From: an uncultured Sphingomonadaceae bacterium
GTDB lineage: Bacteria > Pseudomonadota > Alphaproteobacteria > Sphingomonadales > Sphingomonadaceae
Reading direction: 5' to 3'
Assembly (NCBI GenBank): GCA_937996655.1
Contig: CALKUK010000011.1
Location: 186,001-250,000 of the forward strand
Length of the DNA: 64,000 bases
The notes below the pieces were generated by a model. It made no database searches, had not been told where the DNA came from, and worked only from the letters and a program-made list of their open reading frames with translations. The translations under genes and the position numbers were made by a program. Shown piece by piece: positions 27,691-36,232 of the stretch (the first letter of the stretch is position 1; each line of letters begins with the position of its first letter).

Positions 27691-29255
27691 CCATCAACCA
27701 GAGCGGATGGCGCCCCGAAATGGGCACGGGCGGCGACGACACGGTTGCCACCTACACCGGCAACCGCGCGCTGATGCTGGAAGAAGCGTTGATCTTTGAG
27801 ATTGGCGATAGCAGCACAACCGGCGTCGACATCGCGCCTGCGCTCAAGGCCGCGCCGAGACTTGGCGGGCTGGAGCGCAACGCCCGCATCGGTCTGCCCG
27901 GCCTGTCGGAGCCCGAGACGGTGCGCCACTATACGCGCCTCAGCCGTCAGAATTATGCGATTGACCTCGGCCTGTTTCCGCTCGGATCCTGCACGATGAA
28001 GCACAATCCACGCCTCAATGAAAAGATCGCACGGATGAAGGGCTTTGCCGACGTCCACCCGCTCCAACCTCAGGAGACGGTGCAGGGGGCTTTGGCCGTC
28101 ATTCAGGAACTGGCGGTCTGGCTCATCGAGCTGACCGGCATGTATGGCGTCGCGATGGCCCCCAAAGCCGGTGCCCACGGAGAACTCTGCGGCATATTGT
28201 GCATCAAGGCCGCGCTGGAAGCACGTGGCGAGGACCGTCCCCTCATCCTCGTGCCGGAATCGGCGCACGGCACCAATCCGGCGACGGCCGCGTTCGCGGG
28301 CTTCCGCGTAGAGAACATCCCCGCGACGGCCGAAGGGCGTGTTGATCTGGCCGCCCTTAAGGCGCGGCTGGGGCCGGATGTGGCGGGGGTGATGATCACG
28401 AACCCAAACACCTGTGGTTTGTTCGAGCGCGATATGAAGGCAATCTCCGATGCCGTTCATGCCGCAGGCGGTTATGTCTATTGCGACGGCGCGAATTTCA
28501 ACGCGATCGTAGGGCGGGTCCGGCCTGGCGATCTTGGCATCGATGCCATGCACATCAATTTGCACAAGACCTTCTCCACCCCGCATGGAGGCGGTGGCCC
28601 CGGTTCGGGGCCGGTGGTGCTGTCTGAAGCCTTGGCGCCGTTCGGGCCGATCCCGTTCGTCTCTCTGATGAAGGACGGCAGCTACAAGCTCGTCGAGGAA
28701 GAGAGCGCGGGTGCACTGCACCCCCAGACCTTTGGACGTATGGCGGCGTTCCACGGCCAGATGGGCATGTTTACCCGCGCGCTGTCCTACATCCTCAGCC
28801 ACGGTGCCGATGGCCTGCGTCAGGTGGCCGAGGATGCGGTGCTCAATGCCAATTACATCCTGCGTTGTCTGGAAGATGTGCTCGACGCGCCGTTCGCGGC
28901 GTCGGGGCCGTGCATGCACGAAGCGCTGTTCTCGGATAGCGGACTGGCAGAGGGCTTCTCGACGCTGGATATCGCTAAGGGGCTGATCGACGAGGGCTTC
29001 CACCCGATGACAGTCTATTTTCCTCTCGTCGTCCACGGTGCGATGCTGGTGGAACCGACCGAGACGGAGTCGAAGGCGACGCTTGATCAGTTCATCGGCG
29101 CGCTGCGGTCCGTCGCATGCCGCGCACGGCAGGGAGATGCGGCGCTCAAGTCCGCCCCGCATTTCGCCCCGCGCCATCGGCTCGATGAAACTTTGGCCGC
29201 ACGCAAGCCAGTGCTTGTCTGGAAGGAGGCAGAACTGGCACAAGCCGCCGAATGA
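27687..29255 (+). CDS. gcvPB: Glycine dehydrogenase (decarboxylating) subunit 2
   Basis: The 522-residue C-terminal half of the split P protein carries the pyridoxal phosphate lysine, Lys294, in HINLHKTFSTPHGGGG. Other conserved parts are LGSCTMKHNPRLNE and PLQPQETVQGAL. It is coupled to gcvPA upstream and to the DUF938 gene downstream, each by a four-base ATGA overlap, so five genes lie behind the riboswitch. No gene for the L protein lies nearby; that subunit is usually shared and encoded elsewhere. Confidence 0.97.
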   Translation: MTINQSGWRPEMGTGGDDTVATYTGNRALMLEEALIFEIGDSSTTGVDIAPALKAAPRLGGLERNARIGLPGLSEPETVRHYTRLSRQNYAIDLGLFPLGSCTMKHNPRLNEKIARMKGFADVHPLQPQETVQGALAVIQELAVWLIELTGMYGVAMAPKAGAHGELCGILCIKAALEARGEDRPLILVPESAHGTNPATAAFAGFRVENIPATAEGRVDLAALKARLGPDVAGVMITNPNTCGLFERDMKAISDAVHAAGGYVYCDGANFNAIVGRVRPGDLGIDAMHINLHKTFSTPHGGGGPGSGPVVLSEALAPFGPIPFVSLMKDGSYKLVEEESAGALHPQTFGRMAAFHGQMGMFTRALSYILSHGADGLRQVAEDAVLNANYILRCLEDVLDAPFAASGPCMHEALFSDSGLAEGFSTLDIAKGLIDEGFHPMTVYFPLVVHGAMLVEPTETESKATLDQFIGALRSVACRARQGDAALKSAPHFAPRHRLDETLAARKPVLVWKEAELAQAAE

Positions 29256-29887
29256 CGACACCACAGCCATTCATCATCGACGCAGGGGAGGTGGAGAAGC
29301 GCCACGCCCCTGCCACTGTCCGCAATCGCGACGCCATTGCCGATGTGCTCGACGGGGTTCTGCCGCCGTCCGGCACGGTGCTGGAGGTGGCGAGCGGGAC
29401 GGGCGAACATATTGTCCATTTCGCAAACCGCTTCCCGCTGCTTGTCTGGCAGCCAAGCGATTATGCGGACGTGTCGCTTCCCTCCATCGCCGCATTGGTG
29501 GCAGAAGCGGGGGTCCCGAATGTGCGGCCTGCTGTTCCTCTGGATGCCGCCTCGAAAGATTGGCCGGTGCCACAGGCGGATGCCATTTTGTGCATCAACA
29601 TGATCCATATCGCGCCCTGGGCCGCGACCATAGGCCTGATGGCAGGTGCAGGGCGTCTGCTGCCGACAGGCGCGCCGCTCTATCTCTACGGGCCATTCCT
29701 ACAAGACGGGGTCGAAACTGCGGCCAGCAATCTGGCCTTTGATCAGTCACTCAAGGAGCGCGATCCTGACTGGGGGCTGCGCCATTTGTCCGCTGTGTCG
29801 TTGCTTGCAGCCGGGCAGGGATTGGAGCTGGATCGAGTGATCGAGATGCCTGCCAACAACCTGTCGGTCATCTTCCGCAAGGGCTGA
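29252..29887 (+). CDS. DUF938 protein, SAM-methyltransferase-like
   Basis: The 211-residue protein resembles class I SAM-dependent methyltransferases: VLEVASGTGEHIVHF (about residues 43-57) is a motif I variant, and ADAILCINMIHIAPW gives the following acidic/aromatic strand. The HAPATVRNRDAI start is typical of DUF938. The substrate is unknown. Because its ATG overlaps the gcvPB stop, it should be expressed with the glycine cleavage system. A link to one-carbon or glycine metabolism is inferred from context only. Confidence 0.85.
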   Translation: MTTPQPFIIDAGEVEKRHAPATVRNRDAIADVLDGVLPPSGTVLEVASGTGEHIVHFANRFPLLVWQPSDYADVSLPSIAALVAEAGVPNVRPAVPLDAASKDWPVPQADAILCINMIHIAPWAATIGLMAGAGRLLPTGAPLYLYGPFLQDGVETAASNLAFDQSLKERDPDWGLRHLSAVSLLAAGQGLELDRVIEMPANNLSVIFRKG

Positions 29888-29971
29888 CGCAATTGGCAGC
29901 TTTACGTTTGTGTCAGGGACCGCATAACCCTCCGTCATAAATAGAATCATGATGAGAGAGGGTTTCCCCGC

Positions 29972-31528
29972 ATGGCCGAGCTAGCCGACCTGCTAACGTT
30001 TGACGAATTTCTGACCTATTGGGGTGCGGAACGCCGCGACCATCTGGGGATGCGTGAGGAAGACCGGTTCTGGTCCTATGGCCAGCTGGAGGATCGGACA
30101 GCGCGCGCTGCGTCCATGCTGCTGGCAGCAGGTCTGAAAAAGGGGGACCGCATCTGCTGGATCGGCAAGAATTCGGACATCTACTTCACACTGTTTTACG
30201 GCGCGGCACGGGTTGGCATTGTCATGGCCCCCATTGGCTGGCGACTGGCTGCGCCCGAATGGGCCTATATCGTCAACGACACCCACTCAAAAATCGTGTT
30301 CACCGGGCCGGGCTTTGAGAGTGCTGAAGAGGCCCTGAAGCCGCATCTCACCAACAGCCCGCGCTTCATTGGAGAGCAGGAAGCCCGCAAGCTGGTGGAG
30401 ACGACCGAGCGCGTTGCGTTCACCGCCGCTGGTCCTGATGATGCCGTGCTCCAGCTCTACACATCTGGCACCACCGGCAACCCAAAGGGCGTGGAACTTT
30501 CTAACCGCAATCTTTTTGCCCTGCGCAAAGGCACGGCGGACGCGGGCCTTGCCTATACCCAGTGGGAGGATGATGAGGTTGTCCTCGTCGCGATGCCGTG
30601 CGCGCATATCGGCGGCACAGGCTTGGGCGTCATGGCGTTGGCCAGTGGTCTGCCCGGCTATGTGCTGGCAGAATTTACGCCCGACGGGCTGTTCGATGCG
30701 ATTGAAACAGGTGGCGTCACGCGCTTCTTTATCGTGCCGGCCGCGCTGCATATTCTACTGCAACATCCGCGCTGTGCGTCGGTGGATTACAGCCGGCTAA
30801 AATATATCCTTTATGGGGCAGCGCCCATTCCGCTCGAACTGCTGCGCGAATGCATCAAGACCTTCGGCTGTGAGTTTATCCAGAATTACGGGATGACCGA
30901 GACGACGGGCACCATCGTGATGCTGCCGCCGGAGGACCATGACCCTAATGGCAATCCGCGTATGCGCTCTGCCGGAAAGGCGCTTCCGGGCGTTGAGCTC
31001 AAGATCGTCGATGGGGAGGGCAACAGTCTCCCCGTGGGCGAGGTGGGTGAAGTCGTCACACGTTCCAGCAACAATATGCTCGGCTATTGGAACTTGCCCG
31101 ACGCGACCCAGAAGACGCTCACCGGCGATGGCTGGGTCTATACCGGTGATGCGGGATATCTGGATGAAGACGGCTATCTCTTCATCCATGACCGCGTGAA
31201 GGACATGATCATTTCGGGTGGAGAAAACGTCTATCCCGCCGAAGTCGAAAGCGCGATCTATGGCCATCCGGCGGTACTCGAAGTGGCCGTCATCGGCGTG
31301 CCCGACGACAAATGGGGGGAGGCTGTGAAGGCCGTCTGCGTCCCCAAACCGGGCACAACGATTGACCCTGACGACGTCATCTCTTGGGCGCGGGAGCGGA
31401 TTGCCGCGTTTAAGGCCCCCAAGACGATCGACATCATCGAAGCCTTGCCGCGCAATGCGAGCGGTAAGATCCTCCGCAAGGACCTCCGCGCGCCCTATTG
31501 GGCAGGCCGTGACCGGCAGGTGAACTAA
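29972..31528 (+). CDS. AMP-dependent acyl-CoA synthetase (FadD-like)
   Basis: The 518-residue ANL-family enzyme activates a carboxylic acid to its CoA thioester through an acyl-AMP. Visible motifs are the P-loop-like YTSGTTGNPKG near residue 166, YGMTETTG near 308, YTGDAGYLDEDGY near 390, and the C-terminal PRNASGKILRKDLR with the catalytic Lys. The acid is not known. GAGAGGG lies about 11 bases before the ATG. The next gene, an acyl-CoA dehydrogenase, starts two bases after the stop. Confidence 0.92.
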   Translation: MAELADLLTFDEFLTYWGAERRDHLGMREEDRFWSYGQLEDRTARAASMLLAAGLKKGDRICWIGKNSDIYFTLFYGAARVGIVMAPIGWRLAAPEWAYIVNDTHSKIVFTGPGFESAEEALKPHLTNSPRFIGEQEARKLVETTERVAFTAAGPDDAVLQLYTSGTTGNPKGVELSNRNLFALRKGTADAGLAYTQWEDDEVVLVAMPCAHIGGTGLGVMALASGLPGYVLAEFTPDGLFDAIETGGVTRFFIVPAALHILLQHPRCASVDYSRLKYILYGAAPIPLELLRECIKTFGCEFIQNYGMTETTGTIVMLPPEDHDPNGNPRMRSAGKALPGVELKIVDGEGNSLPVGEVGEVVTRSSNNMLGYWNLPDATQKTLTGDGWVYTGDAGYLDEDGYLFIHDRVKDMIISGGENVYPAEVESAIYGHPAVLEVAVIGVPDDKWGEAVKAVCVPKPGTTIDPDDVISWARERIAAFKAPKTIDIIEALPRNASGKILRKDLRAPYWAGRDRQVN

Positions 31529-31530
31529 TC

Positions 31531-32721
31531 ATGTCCGGCGCGTTTGAGGCGTTTCGCGGTGAGGTCCGCGATTGGCTTGCTGCCAATTTGACCGATGAAC
31601 TGCGTGAGGTGTCGCACAAATCCACCAGCGTGTTCGTGGACAAGCAACACACGCTTAAATGGCAGGCGATCCTCCATAAAAAGGGCTGGGTCGCACCGAC
31701 CTGGCCTGCGCAATTTGGCGGGACCGGCTGGACGGAGGCGGAGCGTCACATCTTCTCGTCGGAATGCGCATTGGCAGGTGCGCCGCCGCTCGCACCTATG
31801 GGCCTGCGTATGGTCGCTCCCGTCATCATGCATTACGGCTCGGCAGAGCAGAAGGCCTGGTATCTGCCGCGCATCCTGTCTGGCGAGGATTATTGGTGTC
31901 AGGGCTATTCGGAGCCGGGGTCCGGGTCTGACCTTGCCTCGCTGTCGCTGAAGGCGGAACGCGATGGGGATCATTACGTCCTCAACGGCTCCAAAATCTG
32001 GACGACGCACGCGCATTTCGCGAACAAGATGTTCTGCCTTGTTCGCACCAACAGGGAAGGGCGGCCGCAGCAAGGCATCACCTTCCTGCTGCTCGACATG
32101 GACCTGCCGGGCATCACCGTGCGCCCCATCCATTCGATTGCCGATGATCATGACTTCAATCAGGTCTTTTTCGAAGACGTCCGCGTGCCTGTGTCCGGTC
32201 GATTGGGTGAGGAAGATCAGGGGTGGGGTGTCGCCAAATATCTGCTCGAATTTGAACGCTCGGTCGCGCACTCGGCGGGGTTGAAGGCCGCGCTGTCCGC
32301 AGTCACCGCCCATGCCGGCGCCCTTGATGATGGAGAGGGTGGAGCCCTGATCAGCACGCCTGCTATTCGCCGCAAAATCTCGATTCTCGCCGCACAGATC
32401 ACCGCCATTGAGGCGAGTGAGGATGTCGTCATGGCGCAGGTCGCACGCGGCCTGAACCCTGGGCCTGCGGCATCAATGCTGAAGATCCAGGGGACGGAAA
32501 CCGCTCAAAAGGTTCAGGAACTCGCCGTGGAACTGGCGGGCGACTATGCCGCTGTCAGCCAGCTTGCCGCGCGCCAGCCGGGCAGCAACGAAGCCGCTGT
32601 CGGGCCGGATATAGCCCTCACCGCTGTTCCGCGTTATTTCAACGGTCGGGCCGCCTCTATCTATGGCGGCTCGAACGAGATCCAGCGCGGGATCATCTCC
32701 AAACTGGTTCTCGGCCTTTGA
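31531..32721 (+). CDS. Acyl-CoA dehydrogenase
   Basis: The 396-residue flavoenzyme introduces an alpha-beta double bond into an acyl-CoA. The fold order is normal: an N-terminal helical part, the FAD/substrate segment QGYSEPGSGSDLASL (about residues 128-142), KIWTTHAHFANK, and the C-terminal RAASIYGGSNEIQRGII. It resembles the pimeloyl-CoA/long-chain dehydrogenase branch. With the upstream synthetase it would form the first two steps of a catabolic acid pathway. The substrate is not assignable. Confidence 0.93.
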   Translation: MSGAFEAFRGEVRDWLAANLTDELREVSHKSTSVFVDKQHTLKWQAILHKKGWVAPTWPAQFGGTGWTEAERHIFSSECALAGAPPLAPMGLRMVAPVIMHYGSAEQKAWYLPRILSGEDYWCQGYSEPGSGSDLASLSLKAERDGDHYVLNGSKIWTTHAHFANKMFCLVRTNREGRPQQGITFLLLDMDLPGITVRPIHSIADDHDFNQVFFEDVRVPVSGRLGEEDQGWGVAKYLLEFERSVAHSAGLKAALSAVTAHAGALDDGEGGALISTPAIRRKISILAAQITAIEASEDVVMAQVARGLNPGPAASMLKIQGTETAQKVQELAVELAGDYAAVSQLAARQPGSNEAAVGPDIALTAVPRYFNGRAASIYGGSNEIQRGIISKLVLGL

Positions 32722-32747
32722 GTGTGCGACCAGTTTTGGAGGGACGT

Positions 32748-32999
32748 ATGAATCCGCGTGCTATGGTTCAGACAATGATTGCGCTTGCTTCGGCGTCACT
32801 GGGATTGGTGGCGGCTCTGGCTTGGAATGAAGCGATCAAGGCGACGCTCGCGCTGCTCAATCTGGGGGATAATCTCATCGGGCTTTACACCTATGCCATC
32901 GCAGCGACTGTCGTCGCCGTTGTCGTACTCGTCTATCTGGGCAAGCTCGCCGGCCGTATCGGTGGCGATGCGATTATCGAACGCGAAGCTGAGGGCTGA
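32748..32999 (+). CDS. Small DUF5654-type membrane protein
   Basis: The 83-residue protein has two hydrophobic helices (about residues 12-33 and 46-68), joined by WNEAIKATLALLNLGDN. The pattern ASLGLVAALAWNEAIK matches the DUF5654 family as I remember it. GGAGGG lies 5 bases before the ATG at 32748; a GTG at 32718 would add ten residues. It follows the acyl-CoA dehydrogenase by 26 bases and ends 18 bases from a convergent GST gene. Function is unknown. Confidence 0.75.
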   Translation: MNPRAMVQTMIALASASLGLVAALAWNEAIKATLALLNLGDNLIGLYTYAIAATVVAVVVLVYLGKLAGRIGGDAIIEREAEG

Positions 33000-33017
33000 T
33001 CCCGAGAGGGCGTCAGC

Positions 33018-33641
33018 TTAGCTGGCGCCTTCCTCCCGCGTAAGGGACCGCAAAAAGGCTGGACGCGCCTTCAGTCGCGCATACCAGTCTTGGGTCAGCG
33101 GCCCCAATTCTGCGTCAAAGCCGAATCCGGCCGCCAGATGCACGGCATAGCCGATGCAGATATCGGCGGCGGTAAAGCGGCCAGCCGTCAGCCATTGCCG
33201 TCCGTCGGACAGCGCTTCTTCGATGGATTTGGCGCGGCCCATGAAGAAGCCCTTATAGTCCTCAACCGCCTGCGGCAGTTTGCGCTCCTCGGGCTCCAGG
33301 CGGGTGTATCGCAGCACGATAGTGAGCGGGAAGGTCAGCGTGGCATCGCTGCGGTGCATCCAGTTGAGATAGGGTAGATATTCCGCCTCTTCCGGCCGGA
33401 CCTCTAGGTCGGTGCCGGCAGCTATTCGCTGGCAGATGGCGGCGGACTCGGTCAGCAGATGGCCATCTTCTTCCCAAGCCGGAATGGTGCCGAGCGGGTT
33501 AATGTCCTTGAACTGCTTTGCAAAAACGCGCGGCGGGAAGGGCCAGAGGCGCAGGTCGATCTCCATGCCCGCTTCTTCGGCGGCCCAAAGGCACCGAAAT
33601 GACCGCGCACCGGCACAGTGATGGAGAACAGGTAGGGTCAT
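33018..33641 (-). CDS. Glutathione S-transferase family protein
   Basis: The 207-residue protein has a thioredoxin-like N-terminal domain (VLHHCAGARSFRCLWAAEEAG, with the cis-Pro region NPLGTIPAWEEDGHLLTESAAI) and an all-helical C-terminal domain with FTAADICIGYAVHLA. The substrate is unknown. The start is ATG at 33641, which overlaps the stop of the upstream transporter gene (ATGA); the longer open frame to 33935 lies inside that transporter gene. Confidence 0.92.
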   Translation of the reverse strand: MTLPVLHHCAGARSFRCLWAAEEAGMEIDLRLWPFPPRVFAKQFKDINPLGTIPAWEEDGHLLTESAAICQRIAAGTDLEVRPEEAEYLPYLNWMHRSDATLTFPLTIVLRYTRLEPEERKLPQAVEDYKGFFMGRAKSIEEALSDGRQWLTAGRFTAADICIGYAVHLAAGFGFDAELGPLTQDWYARLKARPAFLRSLTREEGAS

Positions 33642-34606
33642 ACAGTCATCTCCCTTGGCTTTTCGATGGACAGACGGTGTTCGCGCCAGGCGATGTAGAG
33701 GCCGCTGGCAATGATGATGGGCGCGCCCATCCAGGTTGACGTGCCGGGCAGCACGCTCCAGATTAGCCAGCCATAAACCGTCGACCAGATGAGGCTGGTA
33801 TAGTCCATACCGACGACTGTGGAGACAGGTGCGTAACGCAGCGAGGCGGTGAGAGCGATCTGGCCCAGGCCACCACTCAGGCCGAGCGCGGCGATCAGCA
33901 TCCATTGGTAAGGGCTGTGGGCATTGGTGCCCCAAGCGAGGGCGGACTCGACCGGCCCCGGAAGCGGCGCGACGTGCAGGATCAGCAGCATGGAGGAGGA
34001 CAGGAGCGAGAAGTAGAAAACGGTCGTGGGCGGCGCCTCGGTCTTGCCAAGGTCACGCAATTGCAAGCTGATGATGCCAACCATCAGGGCTGCCGTGAGG
34101 CCAACCAGCGCGCCTTTGAGGGGAAAGCCGCCGCCGCCTGGCTGAATGACAACCAAGACCCCGATGAAGCCGACAATAACCGCCGCCCAACGATGCGGGC
34201 CGACCTTTTCCCGCAGGAAGAAGGCCGACAGGATCGTGGCAAAAATCGGCACCGTGAAGCCGAGCGTTGTGGCTTCAGCCAGCGGGAGCAAGACGATGCT
34301 GCCAAAGGTGAAAAACATACCTGTCGCGCCGAGGAAGGAGCGCCGCAAATGTGCCCAGAAGCGTTCGGTCCTCAGGCTTGAGAGACCGGTGGACAACAGC
34401 ACCCAGATGAGCACGACCGGAATGGCCATGAACTGACGCCAGAACATGATTTCCGGCAGCCGGATGCCGCTTTCACTTGCCAGTTTTACGACCATCGACA
34501 TGGTCGACAGCCCGAAAATCGCCCCCAGCCGGAAGCCAAGGGCCAGCATGCGCCGGTCTTCTAGATGGGGCGAACGTGCGGTCACGCGCTTCGCATAAGC
34601 GACCAT
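33638..34606 (-). CDS. EamA/DMT-family transporter
   Basis: The 322-residue membrane protein has ten predicted helices arranged as two EamA repeats, with LPLAEATTLGFTVPIFATIL in the first half and the related YAPVSTVVGMDYTSLIW in the second. Drug/metabolite transporters of this class usually export small metabolites. The substrate is unknown. The gene is coupled to the GST and is divergent from proS across 99 bases. Confidence 0.88.
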   Translation of the reverse strand: MVAYAKRVTARSPHLEDRRMLALGFRLGAIFGLSTMSMVVKLASESGIRLPEIMFWRQFMAIPVVLIWVLLSTGLSSLRTERFWAHLRRSFLGATGMFFTFGSIVLLPLAEATTLGFTVPIFATILSAFFLREKVGPHRWAAVIVGFIGVLVVIQPGGGGFPLKGALVGLTAALMVGIISLQLRDLGKTEAPPTTVFYFSLLSSSMLLILHVAPLPGPVESALAWGTNAHSPYQWMLIAALGLSGGLGQIALTASLRYAPVSTVVGMDYTSLIWSTVYGWLIWSVLPGTSTWMGAPIIIASGLYIAWREHRLSIEKPREMTV

Positions 34607-34705
34607 GAAGGCGACGCAACAGAATTATGCCTGCACATCAATACGGTGCCAGGAAATGGGGGACGCGCTTGCGGTCAACCGCCCGCCTCGGCTAACGCGC
34701 TCTCT

Positions 34706-36232
34706 ATGAAACATGCTCTCACCGTCACACGCGCCCAGAATTTCGCTTCCTGGTATCAGGAGGTCATCTCCGAAGCCGATCTGGCCGAGGAGTCGGGCGT
34801 GCGCGGCTGCATGGTTATCCGGCCCTGGGGGTATGGCATTTGGGAACGCATCCAAAAGCTGATGGATGCCGAAATCAAGCTGGCCGGCGTTGATAACTGC
34901 TACTTCCCGCTCTTCATTCCGCTTTCTTTCTTTGAAAAGGAAGCGGACCATGTCGAGGGTTTTGCCAAGGAAATGGCGGTCGTTACGCACCACCGGCTGA
35001 TTGGCGATGGCAAGGGCAAGCTGGTTCCCGATCCCGAGTCCAAGTTGGAAGAGCCGTTGGTTGTCCGCCCCACCTCTGAAACCGTCATCGGCGCTGCGAT
35101 GAGCCGCTGGGTGCAGAGCTGGCGTGATCTGCCTTTGATGGTCAACCAATGGGCGAACGTGGTCCGTTGGGAAATGCGCACGCGCATGTTCCTGCGCACG
35201 TCGGAGTTTCTGTGGCAGGAAGGGCATACCGCCCATGCCGACCGCGACGATGCGATGGCGGAGACGCTGCGTGCGCTCGAAATGTATCGCGTCTTTGCGC
35301 AAGGCCCGCTCGCTATGCCCGTGGTTGCAGGCGAGAAACCTGAAAATGAGCGCTTCCCCGGTGCCGTGGCGACCTATTCGATTGAGGCGATGATGCAGGA
35401 TGGCAAGGCGCTGCAGGCTGGCACCTCGCACTATCTGGGCACCGGCTTCGCCGAAGCGGCGGGCATTCGCTATCAGGATAAGGAAGGTGGCCAGCAACAT
35501 TGCCATACGACCAGCTGGGGTGTCTCCACCCGCCTGATCGGCGGCGTCATCATGACGCATGGTGACGATGATGGCCTGCGCTGCCCGCCTCAGGTTGCGC
35601 CGCAACAGATTGTGATCATCCCGATGCTGCGCGACAATGATGAGGACGAAGCTGTGCTGGCCTATTGCCGCAGTCTCGCGGCGGACCTGCGCAAGCTGTC
35701 CGCCTTTGGAGAGCCGGTGCGTGTTCTGCTGGATACCAAGGCGACCAAGGCTGCGACCAAGCGCTGGTCCTGGGTCAAGAAGGGCGCACCGATCCTTGTT
35801 GAGGTCGGTCCACGCGATGTGGCGGGCGGCAACGTCGCCGTTGTGCGTCGCGATCGGCTCTATAAAGAAGACGGCAAGCTCAACTCTGCCTTCATCGCCC
35901 GCGATGGCTTTGTGGGGGATGCGGCAGATACGCTGGCCGATATCGAAAAGAGCCTGTTCACCGAAGCCAAAGATCGGCTGGAAGCCAATATCCGCCGCGA
36001 CGTGACGGACCTTGCTGCCCATTATAAGGGTGATGAAGCAAAGTTTGCCGGTTGGGTTGAGGCGCAATGGGCCCGCCCGACGGGTGAGGCCCTCACCAAG
36101 ATTGTCGAAACGCTCAAGGGCCTGAAACTCACAATGCGCAATGCGCCGCTCGGGGCGGCGCCGGTCGATGGCCCGTGCTTCTTCACCGGAGAACCGGCGG
36201 TCGAACGCATCCTTATCGGACGCACTTATTGA
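34706..36232 (+). CDS. proS: Proline--tRNA ligase, archaeal/eukaryotic-like long type
   Basis: The 508-residue class II enzyme shows motif 2 elements (ANVVRWEMRTR, then SEFLWQEGHTAH), the substrate-binding PTSETVIG, and an anticodon-binding domain beginning near GLRCPPQVAPQQIVIIP. The C-terminus ends in a zinc-like/C-terminal extension with a terminal Tyr, as in archaeal/eukaryotic-type ProRS, not the short type common in other alphaproteobacteria. The ATG at 34706 gives MKHALTVTRAQNFASWY. The downstream membrane-protein gene starts inside its stop codon. Confidence 0.95.
   Translation: MKHALTVTRAQNFASWYQEVISEADLAEESGVRGCMVIRPWGYGIWERIQKLMDAEIKLAGVDNCYFPLFIPLSFFEKEADHVEGFAKEMAVVTHHRLIGDGKGKLVPDPESKLEEPLVVRPTSETVIGAAMSRWVQSWRDLPLMVNQWANVVRWEMRTRMFLRTSEFLWQEGHTAHADRDDAMAETLRALEMYRVFAQGPLAMPVVAGEKPENERFPGAVATYSIEAMMQDGKALQAGTSHYLGTGFAEAAGIRYQDKEGGQQHCHTTSWGVSTRLIGGVIMTHGDDDGLRCPPQVAPQQIVIIPMLRDNDEDEAVLAYCRSLAADLRKLSAFGEPVRVLLDTKATKAATKRWSWVKKGAPILVEVGPRDVAGGNVAVVRRDRLYKEDGKLNSAFIARDGFVGDAADTLADIEKSLFTEAKDRLEANIRRDVTDLAAHYKGDEAKFAGWVEAQWARPTGEALTKIVETLKGLKLTMRNAPLGAAPVDGPCFFTGEPAVERILIGRTY

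Noticed and set aside
27162..29270. Minus-strand ORF of 702 codons opposite gcvPA and gcvPB
   Set aside because: Antisense to two enzymes with intact motifs. Its length is explained by third-position G+C bias.
34625..36067. Minus-strand ORF of 480 codons opposite proS
   Set aside because: Antisense shadow of a clear synthetase gene.
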